Assembly: GCA_001595785.1 (NCBI GenBank)
Contig: LSSJ01000043.1
Location: forward strand, 1-64,000
Direction: 5' to 3'
Source of the DNA: Euryarchaeota archaeon SM23-78
Lineage (GTDB): Archaea > Nanobdellota > Nanobdellia > Woesearchaeales > SM23-78
DNA: 64,000 nt
The translations under genes and the position numbers were made by a program. The notes beneath the pieces were generated by a model that ran no database searches, was not told the DNA's origin, and saw only the letters and a program-made list of their open reading frames with translations. Positions 25,085 through 32,140 of this stretch are shown here, one piece after another. Each line of letters begins with the position of its first letter. Position 1 is the first letter of the stretch.

Positions 25085-25611
25085 TGATTAAAATGAAGTT
25101 TAAAAAGAAAAAAGTCGTCAGGTACAGGGGAAGCAAGACTCATGGAGGCGGCGCTATGAAGAAGAGGCGAGGCGCAGGTCACCGAGGAGGTAGAGGTAGA
25201 GCAGGCAGTGGTAAAAGAGGAGATGCAAAAAAGCCTAGTTTCTGGAAGGAAAGGGCGGGGAGAACAGGATTTACTTCTAAGAGTAGAAAGAAAATAAAGG
25301 CTCTTAATCTTGAGGTTATTCATGCCAAGCTTGACTCCTGGCTTAAAAAAGGTTTTGTGATTAAAAAACCAGCGGGCTATGAGCTTGAATTAAAAAAACT
25401 GGGTTATAACAAGTTGCTGGGCAAGGGAAGTGTTAAAGAAAAGTTTATCATAATCGCTGATTTTGCATCCAAAAAAGCTGTTGATAAGGTTAAGAAGGTC
25501 GGAGGGGATGTAAAGGTTTTGCAAGAGAAGAAAGTAAAGACAAAAGTAAAAAAGGAAAAGAAGAAAGAAGAAGAGGATGAGCAAAGCCCGTCCCAAATTG
25601 AAGACCAATGA
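25084..25611 (+). CDS. rpl15: Ribosomal protein uL15
   Basis: Family sequence: VVRYRGSKTHGGGAMKKRRGAGHRGGRGRAGSGKRGDAKKPSFW, then the core GYELELKKLGYNKLLGKGSVKEKFII, ending in a charged tail (KKVKTKVKKEKKKEEEDEQ). The start ATG 25084 overlaps the Nudix stop by one base; the internal ATG at 25093 is also possible. It is the last ribosomal gene before secY. Confidence 0.95.
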   Translation: MIKMKFKKKKVVRYRGSKTHGGGAMKKRRGAGHRGGRGRAGSGKRGDAKKPSFWKERAGRTGFTSKSRKKIKALNLEVIHAKLDSWLKKGFVIKKPAGYELELKKLGYNKLLGKGSVKEKFIIIADFASKKAVDKVKKVGGDVKVLQEKKVKTKVKKEKKKEEEDEQSPSQIEDQ

Positions 25612-25690
25612 AAATTTTAAAAATTTAAGTTAAAATAAAATTAAAGAAATTAAAAATAAATTAAGAAAAGAATAAAAGAAAATGATTATT

Positions 25691-25712
25691 TGCTCACTCA
25701 CTGCGTTCGCGA
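25691..25712 (+). repeat. Hairpin repeat just before secY
   Basis: TTGCTCACTCACTGCGTTCG continuing to GCGAGGT is a near copy of the repeat at 3213. Its 3' arm GCGAGGT supplies the GAGGT ribosome-binding site of secY, which starts 9 nt later. Pairing is imperfect here (CTC with GAG and GC with GC). Confidence 0.4.
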
Positions 25713-25720
25713 GGTAAAAA

Positions 25721-27094
25721 ATGGGAGCTTTTGAGAACATACTTTTTAATCTTCCTGAAGTACAAGCACCAACTCAGAAGAGACTCTCCTTTAAGGTAAA
25801 ACTTAAGTGGACCCTTATCATTCTTGTACTTTTCTTTATCCTTGGATTAATCCCTTTGTATGGTTTAGGAGGGAATGCTCTTCAGCAGTTCGAGTTTTTA
25901 TCAGTAATCCTTGGAGCCAGTTTTGGAAGCATTATCAGCCTGGGTATTGGTCCTATAGTCACAGCATCCATCGTGTTGCAGCTGCTTAATGGCTCAGGCC
26001 TGGTTAAGTTTGACTTAACAACGCATGATGGAAAAAGAAGGTTTCAAGGAATCCAGAAGCTGTTATCTGTATTTTTCATAATCCTAGAAGCAGTAATCTA
26101 TATCCAGATGGGTGGTTTAACTCCTGCTGCAGGGATTTCTCCACTAATACTTATCTTTCAATTATTCCTAGGAGGATTACTAATACTCTACATGGATGAG
26201 GTTGTTAGTAAGTGGGGCTTTGGCTCAGGTATAAGCCTGTTCATAGCTGCAGGTGTTTCTCAGACCATATTCATAAGAGCCTTTAATCCTTTACCAAGCC
26301 CTAATGATCCTTCAGGCATGTCTTCAGGAGCAATCCCTTCCCTGATACAAGCTTTGGGTCAGGGAAATGCAACGCACGCAACCCTAATGATTGCAACAAT
26401 AGCTGCAACTATTATTGTTTTCCTGCTTGTGGTTTATGCTCAGGCTATGAGAGTAGAAGTTCCTTTAAGCTTTGGCAGAGTACGTGGCTATGGAGTTAGG
26501 TGGCCTTTGCACTTCTTTTATACCAGCAACATACCTGTAATTCTAGCGGCTGCTCTTATTGCTAATGTCCAGTTATTTGCGCGTCTATTATCGAATGCTG
26601 GCATCAATATATTAGGCACGTTCTCTGGGAATACGCCTGTCTCTGGCTTAGCAGCCTGGCTTTTTGGACCCAGAATTGTGGAACTAGCCATTAAACACTC
26701 ACTTACCTTTTCACACATTCTTCAAGCCTTGGTGTATGTACTTTTCATGATGCTTGGAGCCATGGTTTTCAGTATTTTCTGGGTGCAGACCTCTGGTCTT
26801 GATGCTAGGAGCCAAGCCAATCAGATGATAAGCTCAGGCCTCCAGATACCAGGCTTTAGAAAAGATATTCGTGTGTTAGAGAGAATGCTTAACAGATATA
26901 TCTGGCCTCTCACAGTTGTAGGTGGCTTAGCTGTTGGCTTACTAGCAGCTCTTGCAGACATAGCAGGAGCTCTAGCCAGTGGAACAGGAATATTACTGAC
27001 AGTAATGATAGTTTATCGTCTATACGAGGAGATTGCTCAGCAGCACATGATGGATATGAATCCCATGATGAGAAAGTTTATAGCTGGGGGATGA
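25721..27094 (+). CDS. secY: Preprotein translocase subunit SecY
   Basis: Central channel of the Sec translocon, 457 aa, with ten predicted membrane helices. It shows KLKWTLIILVLFFILGLIPLYGL as TM1, the plug-region sequence LGASFGSIISLGIGPIVTASIVLQLL, LSFGRVRGYGVRWPLHFFYTSNIPVILAAALIANVQL for the cytosolic loop and TM6-7, and a conserved C-terminal region. It directly follows uL15 as in other archaea. The usual next gene, adk, is missing and DUF106 follows instead. Confidence 0.96.
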   Translation: MGAFENILFNLPEVQAPTQKRLSFKVKLKWTLIILVLFFILGLIPLYGLGGNALQQFEFLSVILGASFGSIISLGIGPIVTASIVLQLLNGSGLVKFDLTTHDGKRRFQGIQKLLSVFFIILEAVIYIQMGGLTPAAGISPLILIFQLFLGGLLILYMDEVVSKWGFGSGISLFIAAGVSQTIFIRAFNPLPSPNDPSGMSSGAIPSLIQALGQGNATHATLMIATIAATIIVFLLVVYAQAMRVEVPLSFGRVRGYGVRWPLHFFYTSNIPVILAAALIANVQLFARLLSNAGINILGTFSGNTPVSGLAAWLFGPRIVELAIKHSLTFSHILQALVYVLFMMLGAMVFSIFWVQTSGLDARSQANQMISSGLQIPGFRKDIRVLERMLNRYIWPLTVVGGLAVGLLAALADIAGALASGTGILLTVMIVYRLYEEIAQQHMMDMNPMMRKFIAGG

Positions 27095-27100
27095 TTACTT

Positions 27101-27145
27101 GGGCGGTATATAGTTAAAAAATACGGGCGGCGTATAGTAAAAAAC
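27101..27145 (+). repeat. Tandem repeat in the secY-DUF106 gap
   Basis: Two copies of a 21-24-nt unit lie in a row: GGGCGGTATATAGTTAAAA... (27101-27124) and GGGCGGCGTATAGTAAAAAAC (27125-27145). They fill the space before the TTG start of the DUF106 gene. They may be a duplicated regulatory motif or simple slippage. Confidence 0.5.
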
Positions 27146-27159
27146 ATGGGTGAGTATGT

Positions 27160-27969
27160 TTGGTTTTTGAATCACTTTTTGAATCCATAGGCAATTTGTT
27201 TGAAAATTTACTAGACCCTATTTTTAATCCTCTTCTAAAGCTGCCTCCTGTGCTGGCAATTCTTATCCTTGCTTTTGTTCTTACCTTGATTGTGACCTTA
27301 GTCTATAAATTTACAACAGACCAGGAGAAATTAAAGAAGCTAAGGGGTGAGATGAAAGAGAAACAGAAGAAGCTAAGAGAGGTTATGCAGAAAGACCCTC
27401 AGAAAGCATCTAAGCTTCAGCAGGAGATGTGGGCTTCTCAAGGACCTCTTTTTAAGGAGAGCATGAGACCTGTGCTCTACACTTTTATTCCTTTCATAAT
27501 CATATTTGCCTGGCTTAATGCTCATATGGCTTATTATCAGATAATGCCTGGCCAGGAATTCACCATAAGTGCAGAGTTTGCAGAGGGTCATGCGCCCACA
27601 GTAATGCTTTCTACAATTCCTGACTTAGAATTCCTGAGCAACCAAACCCAGGAAATAGCTGATGAAAAAGCAGTGTGGAAGCTAAAAGGAGATGCAGGCG
27701 AATACAGGCTAATATTAGATTATAATTCTGAAAAGTATGAAGAGGATTCCAGAGGCAAACCCTTAAACTTTATCATCAATGAGGAAAGAGATTATGAAGA
27801 GCCTAACAAGATAATAAAGGATTCAAAACTAAAAAAAATAGTTGTTGGTAATGAGAAGATATATCCCTTAAAAGATTTGCTTGGATGGAAGCTGAGCTGG
27901 ATATGGGTTTATATTATTTTCAGCATGATTATAAGCATAGGGCTTAGAAAGGTTTTGAAGGTTTATTAA
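27160..27969 (+). CDS. DUF106 membrane insertase (archaeal EMC3/Oxa1-like)
   Basis: The N-terminal membrane helix (AILILAFVLTLIVTLVYKF, about 34-52) is followed by a long charged helical hairpin (about 55-100) rich in KLRGEMKEKQKKLREVMQKDPQKASKLQQEMWAS. Membrane helix 2 is FIPFIIIFAWLNAHMAYY and another is C-terminal. This is the archaeal DUF106 family, related to YidC/Oxa1 and to eukaryotic EMC3 and TMCO1, which insert membrane proteins. It is usually encoded after secY-adk. The start is a TTG with GGGTGAG upstream and no in-frame ATG nearby. Confidence 0.88.
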   Translation: MVFESLFESIGNLFENLLDPIFNPLLKLPPVLAILILAFVLTLIVTLVYKFTTDQEKLKKLRGEMKEKQKKLREVMQKDPQKASKLQQEMWASQGPLFKESMRPVLYTFIPFIIIFAWLNAHMAYYQIMPGQEFTISAEFAEGHAPTVMLSTIPDLEFLSNQTQEIADEKAVWKLKGDAGEYRLILDYNSEKYEEDSRGKPLNFIINEERDYEEPNKIIKDSKLKKIVVGNEKIYPLKDLLGWKLSWIWVYIIFSMIISIGLRKVLKVY

Positions 27970-27992
27970 AACAAAAAGGCAACAAGGAAAGA

Positions 27993-28577
27993 ATGTTTTA
28001 TGATTTACTAGCAATACTGATTTGTATTATAATCCTAATTATTTACTTGAATACTAAAAAATACTACTCAGTGCAAGGACTTTTAATAGCCATTCTCTGC
28101 GTTTTATTAATAGTCTTTAAAAGTAAGGAGATATTGATAAACCTAAATTTTAACAAAATCCTTTTACCAGTCATTATCTTTACAATCATATCAATTCTAT
28201 TACTTATCTACCTAGGTTATAAAAGTAACTCATTAAGAATTCCAAAATGGTTTTTTCCACTCCTCTTGATATATCTATTTTTTGGCATTGGCCAACAAAT
28301 CTTGTATCAGTCAATCTTCCATAATTCCATTAATAACTTGTTAAATAACCAAATTTTATCTGTGTTCTTAACTTCTTTATTTATCCTTGCTTTCCACATA
28401 GATAAAAAACATTATTTTAGTAAACAGTTCAAATTAATGATATTTCCTGCAATCTTCTGGTCCATCATGTTTGCAATCCAGCCAAACGTTATTCTTCTAG
28501 GAACCTCTCACGGAATTTTAGCTAGTGTATACTACATCTTTATTCATGGAAAAAACATAATTAAGGAAAAGTTCTAG
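27993..28577 (+). CDS. CPBP-like integral membrane protein, motif altered
   Basis: Six or so hydrophobic segments in 194 aa. The pattern resembles CPBP (Abi/Rce1-type) intramembrane peptidases: FFGIGQQILYQS near residues 97-107 stands where EExxxR is expected, FILAFH near 130-135 where FxxxH is expected, and GTSHGILASVYY near 170-181 where HxxxN/B is expected. The catalytic Glu pair is Gln-Gln. It may be a non-proteolytic relative or a substrate-binding protein. It is 23 nt after DUF106 and is probably co-transcribed, so a role at the membrane near the Sec/DUF106 machinery is conceivable but unproven. Confidence 0.6.
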   Translation: MFYDLLAILICIIILIIYLNTKKYYSVQGLLIAILCVLLIVFKSKEILINLNFNKILLPVIIFTIISILLLIYLGYKSNSLRIPKWFFPLLLIYLFFGIGQQILYQSIFHNSINNLLNNQILSVFLTSLFILAFHIDKKHYFSKQFKLMIFPAIFWSIMFAIQPNVILLGTSHGILASVYYIFIHGKNIIKEKF

Positions 28578-28649
28578 AATCAAGCTATTGAACTTTTTTT
28601 CTTTTCTTTCTTGTTTTTTCATCGCAACCTTCAACAAAAATTAAAACAA

Positions 28650-28692
28650 GCAAATTTTTAATTTGCGGTTCCAGAAAAACTTTGTTTTTCTG
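28650..28692 (+). repeat. Two perfect hairpins before the eL34 promoter
   Basis: GCAAATT-TTT-AATTTGC (28650-28666) and CAGAAAAAC-TTT-GTTTTTCTG (28672-28692) are both perfect stems with the same TTT loop and lie five bases apart. They end the intergenic space after the CPBP-like gene and could form terminators or operator sites. Confidence 0.6.
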
Positions 28693-28707
28693 AAAACAAT
28701 TTTTGAG

Positions 28708-28735
28708 AATGTTTGTGTTTGCAAACACAAACATT
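28708..28735 (+). promoter_or_regulatory. Perfect 28-bp palindrome overlapping the eL34 TATA box
   Basis: The left arm AATGTTTGTGTTTG (28708-28721) is the exact reverse complement of CAAACACAAACATT (28722-28735). The right edge overlaps the start of TTTATAAAT (28734-28742), the TATA box of the eL34 gene. Its position over the BRE/TATA area fits a repressor operator. A transcript covering it would also form a hairpin with almost no loop. Confidence 0.6.
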
Positions 28736-28766
28736 TATAAATACTCATCTATTCTCGTGGAGAAAA

Positions 28767-29035
28767 TGCCCAGACCCAAGCACAGATCAAGGAGTTTGAG
28801 AAGAGTGCAGAAGAAGATGCCTGGAGGCAAGACCAGACAGGTCTATGCAATGAGAAAGCCTAAAGTACACAAGTGTGCTAAGTGTGGTGTTGAGCTCAAA
28901 GGCATCCCTAGGTTTATGCCTAATAAGGCAAAAAATGCGCCTAGAACTAAAAAAAGGGTTGAGAGGGCTTATGGTGGATTTATCTGTGCTAGTTGTGCTA
29001 GGGAAAAGTTTAAGCAAGAAGCAAGATTAGGATAA
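28767..29035 (+). CDS. rpl34e: Ribosomal protein eL34
   Basis: The start MPRPKHRSRSLRRVQKKMPGGKTRQVYAMRKPKVHKCAKCG and the zinc-ribbon cysteines CAKC...CASC match the archaeal eL34 family. ATG 28767 is correct by homology and lies about 30 nt from the TATA box at 28734; the upstream open frame is only the palindrome. Length 89 aa is normal. The next expected genes (cmk) are missing and eL14 follows. Confidence 0.95.
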
Positions 29036-29101
29036 GCAAGGCATCCATTAGGTTTTTGGTGACAAAGACCAGCAAAATCTGAGGATGCAGATATTCATGA
29101 T

Positions 29102-29227
29102 GTTGAAAAGTTATCCTACTCCGCTTTGCTCGCAAAAGTTCGCAAAGCTCCGCCTGGCCATGCCATTATTGCCTCATTGCATTCGGCAATAAATGCCAAT
29201 AATGGCACAGACGGCTATCTTTTCAAC
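29102..29227 (+). ncRNA. Structured RNA element, copy 1 (eL14 leader)
   Basis: Closing stem P1 is GTTGAAAAG (29102-29110) with CTTTTCAAC (29219-29227). P2 is GCTTTGC (29123-29129) with GCAAAGC (29142-29148) and a 12-nt loop. P3 is TGCCATTATTG (29161-29171) with CAATAATGGCA (29197-29207) and an inner ATTGC/GCAAT hairpin. The core 29115-29163 (CCTACTCCGC, P2, TCCGCC, GCCATGC) recurs in the pheS-pheT gap in the same sense relative to the downstream gene. It ends 36 nt before the eL14 ATG. A cis-acting regulatory RNA or a dispersed palindromic element is likely; no known family is recognised. Confidence 0.6.
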
Positions 29228-29263
29228 CAGAAATAATGTAACAAAGCAGAGGAGATTGTTAAA

Positions 29264-29671
29264 ATGTATGAAATCGGCAGAGTGTGTGTTAAAATTGCTG
29301 GTAGAGATGCTGGTAAGAAATGCTTAATCATTGACACTATTAATAAGAGCCATGTATTAATTGATGGTCAGACCAGACGAAGAAAGTGTAATGTTAAGCA
29401 CCTTGAGCCTTTGGGTCAGGTTTTAAAAGTAACCAAGAATGCTCCTAGACCAGAGGTTATTAGGCTTTTTAAGGGCTTGAAAATTGAGATTAAGGAAACG
29501 AAACCTAAGAAAAAGACAGAGAAGCCAAAGAGGCTTAGGAAGAAAAAAGAAAAGCCTGTGAAAAAGGCGCCTGTGAAGAAAGCACCTGAGAAAAAGGTTA
29601 AGGAAGTGAAAGCAGTAAAACCAGAGACAAAACCAGCTCCACCAAAGCCTAAAGCAGAGGAGAAGAAATAA
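29264..29671 (+). CDS. rpl14e: Ribosomal protein eL14 with charged tail
   Basis: The N-terminal KOW domain MYEIGRVCVKIAGRDAGKKCLIIDTINKSHVLIDGQTRRRKCNVKHLEPLG is standard archaeal eL14 (usually 80-95 aa). The rest, to 135 aa, is an EK/PK/AP-rich tail with repeats such as KKAPVKKAPEKKVK. The start has GAGGAG (29250-29255) as a ribosome-binding site. In most archaea cmk precedes it and truB/cbf5 follows; neither is here. Confidence 0.93.
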   Translation: MYEIGRVCVKIAGRDAGKKCLIIDTINKSHVLIDGQTRRRKCNVKHLEPLGQVLKVTKNAPRPEVIRLFKGLKIEIKETKPKKKTEKPKRLRKKKEKPVKKAPVKKAPEKKVKEVKAVKPETKPAPPKPKAEEKK

Positions 29672-29689
29672 TTTTTAAAAATAATTTTT

Positions 29690-30250
29690 TTAATAATCTA
29701 TTTTTTTTTCTCTTATACTCTGTCTTTTACTTCTTTTTTTTCTTTTCTTAATTTCCTTAAGAAGGTTCTCAACTGCCTCTTTAGGAGTGCTAGCTCCCAT
29801 TACTATCTCTGTTTTTCTTTCATCAAAATAAGTGTCTGTAAGGGTCTTGGCCATGCCTCCACTAGGGGTGAGAGCAACAATAGGTATGTCTTCTATATAT
29901 GCATAGGTTGCTTCATTAAGCGTGCCTGCTCCTCCTCCTACAATGATTGCTCCATCACAGCTGTTAAGATTAATAGCATCTCTTGACCAGCCAATGCCAG
30001 TAGCAACAACAATGTCACAGTATTTGTTAACACGCTCCATCTTCCCCCAAGGAATAATTCCTAGGGTTAGCCCGCCTTGTTTTTTTGCTCCTTTCATACC
30101 TGCTTCCATTACTCCGTGACCACCGCCTGTAAGAGTAACTGCTCCTATCTTTGCGATTTCTTCACCAACCTGTTCTGCGAGTTGATAAGCCTTTTTGGTA
30201 CAGATTGATTTGCTACTGCCAATAACCGCTATTTGTACTTTTCTTGCCAT
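29690..30250 (-). CDS. LOG-like Rossmann protein (TIGR00725-type)
   Basis: A 186-aa protein of the lysine-decarboxylase-like/LOG superfamily. VQIAVIGSSKSICTKKAYQLAEQVG is the first beta-alpha unit, TLTGGGHGVMEAGMKGAKKQGG contains the GGG-type phosphate loop, and IIVGGGAGTLNEATYAY corresponds to the PGGxGTxxE motif of LOG proteins with the Pro absent. Family members bind nucleotides, and some release cytokinin bases from nucleotides. Minus-strand ATG 30250 has AAGGTGA upstream. It is convergent with eL14 and directly downstream of pheT, so it may belong to the pheS-pheT operon. Confidence 0.8.
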   Translation of the reverse strand: MARKVQIAVIGSSKSICTKKAYQLAEQVGEEIAKIGAVTLTGGGHGVMEAGMKGAKKQGGLTLGIIPWGKMERVNKYCDIVVATGIGWSRDAINLNSCDGAIIVGGGAGTLNEATYAYIEDIPIVALTPSGGMAKTLTDTYFDERKTEIVMGASTPKEAVENLLKEIKKRKKRSKRQSIREKKIDY

Positions 30251-30285
30251 GTTCACTTCACCTTTGTTTTCTCTATTTTAATATT

Positions 30286-31956
30286 TTATTTTTTTATTGC
30301 CTCATACAGGTCTGTTAGGTTTAGTTCAAAACTAGAGACAGGCATTTCTATCCCAAAGTTTTCAAGCACTTTTGGATGTATTTCTCCTATGTATGCTACT
30401 CCTTTGCTTTTACCTTTATCATTCACACTAATCCTGGCAACTCGCCCAGGAATAAAGGAGGAGTGCTCTGTTTCTTTTGATTCATACTTAAGGTCAAGAG
30501 CATTTATTAAGGCATCAAAGACTTGTTTTATCCTGGTGAAATCAATGTTCTGGCCACACAAGGCAACTCCCAGCCTATCATTCTCAGCAATCCCTGTTTC
30601 TGCATTCTTATCTTTCTTAAAGATGATTCCATTTTCAAAAATGTTTTGAGGGTATTCTCTGTTGGTGTTTTCTGATAATACTTTCATAAGGCTTGGTATA
30701 ATCCAGGTTCTTAGAACAGAGTATTCCTTTGTTAAAGCATTCTCTAGTTCAACAACATCTGCTTCAAAGAGCATCTTCTTATTATGATCTTCTTTGTTGG
30801 TAAGATTGTAAGTGTTGGTTTCAAGCAAGCCCAACCCAATTAACACATTTGCAATCCTTGATTTGAATTCCTCAAACCTATCTTCTTCTCCTATTGTTGA
30901 AACATTAGGTATCTCTGGTTCAAAGTTTTCATATCCATAAGCTATTGCTATGTCCTCTGCAAAATCTATCTGGTGTAGGATGTCTGTTCTGTAAGCAGGC
31001 ACCAATACTTTTTTGTTTTTATAATCATAACCCATTCTTTCCAGTAGTTCTTTAATTTTACCTTCTGAAAGTTCAAGACCAAGCATTTTATTAATATACT
31101 TTATGTCTAAGTTCCACTCAACAGGCTTTAGGTCAGGACTCACAACTTTCTTTTTTCCATACACTAATTCCATTTCATATATCTCTCCTCCCATATCTGC
31201 AAGCGCAGTTACTAATATATTAAGACCCTTTGATAGGATATCATAGTCAAATCCACTGAACTCAATGAACACCTCCTTTGTCTTCTCTGATATTTTTCCT
31301 GTTTTGTGAGAATTAATTATTGGTGGCATTGAAAGAATCTCGTTCTTTGTATCCATAAAGATAGGGAAAACTTCTTTTCCTTCGAGCAGATGCGCATAAT
31401 CCTTTCCTGTCGGATGCTTTTGCAAGATTTCTAAACCGTTCATCTCTTTATCTGATTCTAAAGGAACAAACCTAATCTCTTTTGGCTTCTTTGCAGTATA
31501 TGTGATTGGAAGAGTGATTTCCTCAAGGGGATAGATACCGATAGCAAGCTTCTTACGATCCCTTCCCATGCCTATGTGCAGCTTTTCCTGTATTTGTATG
31601 ATTTCTCGTATTTTTTCATCATCAAATTTTAGGTTCGTTACAATTGCACAAGCAGTGAAAGGCCTTACTTTTTTTACGCTCTCATTAATAATAACTTTAT
31701 AATTCTTTTCTCTTTTCCTAACATTATACTTTCTCAAACCTGTTTTTACACCGATAAAAGAAGACAAGGCCCGTGCAAACCCTTGCTCAGAGAGCATGTC
31801 AGGCCTGTTAGGAAACACCTCAACAACAATTTCATTACCCTCAATCTTTTCAAGGTCAGTGCCAAGCATACTTATACGGTCTTTTAACTGCTCTAATGCA
31901 AGCTTTTTTCCAACCAGCTTCTCCAGCACATCCTTGTTAAGGGTTATTGTTGGCAT
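30286..31956 (-). CDS. pheT: Phenylalanyl-tRNA synthetase beta subunit
   Basis: The archaeal/eukaryotic-type beta subunit, 556 aa. MPTITLNKDVLEKLVGKKL and EIVVEVFPNRPDMLSEQGFARALSSFIG mark the N-terminal part. The B3/B4 (editing) region begins about residue 95, the B5 region KVLVPAYRTDILHQIDFAEDIAIAYGY follows, and the end is PGRVARISVNDKGKSKGVAYIGEIHPKVLENFGI. Together with PheS it makes Phe-tRNA. The ATG lies inside a hairpin whose loop holds the Shine-Dalgarno, and a structured RNA lies upstream, suggesting translational control. Confidence 0.95.
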   Translation of the reverse strand: MPTITLNKDVLEKLVGKKLALEQLKDRISMLGTDLEKIEGNEIVVEVFPNRPDMLSEQGFARALSSFIGVKTGLRKYNVRKREKNYKVIINESVKKVRPFTACAIVTNLKFDDEKIREIIQIQEKLHIGMGRDRKKLAIGIYPLEEITLPITYTAKKPKEIRFVPLESDKEMNGLEILQKHPTGKDYAHLLEGKEVFPIFMDTKNEILSMPPIINSHKTGKISEKTKEVFIEFSGFDYDILSKGLNILVTALADMGGEIYEMELVYGKKKVVSPDLKPVEWNLDIKYINKMLGLELSEGKIKELLERMGYDYKNKKVLVPAYRTDILHQIDFAEDIAIAYGYENFEPEIPNVSTIGEEDRFEEFKSRIANVLIGLGLLETNTYNLTNKEDHNKKMLFEADVVELENALTKEYSVLRTWIIPSLMKVLSENTNREYPQNIFENGIIFKKDKNAETGIAENDRLGVALCGQNIDFTRIKQVFDALINALDLKYESKETEHSSFIPGRVARISVNDKGKSKGVAYIGEIHPKVLENFGIEMPVSSFELNLTDLYEAIKK

Positions 31957-31978
31957 AAAATTACCTCAATTTTATGCC
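31952..31978 (-). promoter_or_regulatory. pheT start-codon hairpin with SD in the loop
   Basis: On the minus strand GGCATAAAATT pairs with AATTTTATGCC through 11 perfect bp, and the 5-nt loop is GAGGT, the Shine-Dalgarno. The AUG start codon lies in the 3' arm. Opening of this stem would be needed for initiation, so it is a candidate translational switch. Confidence 0.55.
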
Positions 31979-32020
31979 TCAAAAACATTTTTGTTTTTGT
32001 TGGCATTTTTTTCTTTTTTT

Positions 32021-32136
32021 AGTTTGCGCGACCGTCGTTGCCTGCAGATGCAACAACACCTTTTTTGGTGTTTTGCATGGCACGGCGGAGCTTTTGCGAA
32101 CTTTTGCGAGCAAAAGCGGAGTAGGGCGCGCAAACT
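32021..32136 (-). ncRNA. Structured RNA element, copy 2 (pheS-pheT gap)
   Basis: On the minus strand P1 is AGTTTGCGCG with CGCGCAAACT (ends 32127-32136 and 32021-32030). P2 is GCTTTTGC with GCAAAAGC, one base pair longer than in copy 1, with the same 12-nt loop TCGCAAAAGTTC. P3 is ATGCAA/TTGCAT with inner AACACC/GGTGTT (32048-32078). The core 32075-32125 matches copy 1 except for the added pair and a GT/TG change. It lies 4 nt after the pheS stop and about 65 nt before pheT. Confidence 0.6.
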
Positions 32137-32140
32137 GTTA

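Noticed and set aside
28703-28766. An upstream ATG extending eL34 by 21 residues.
   Set aside because: The added residues are encoded by the palindrome and TATA box, and eL34 proteins start MPRPKHR at 28767.
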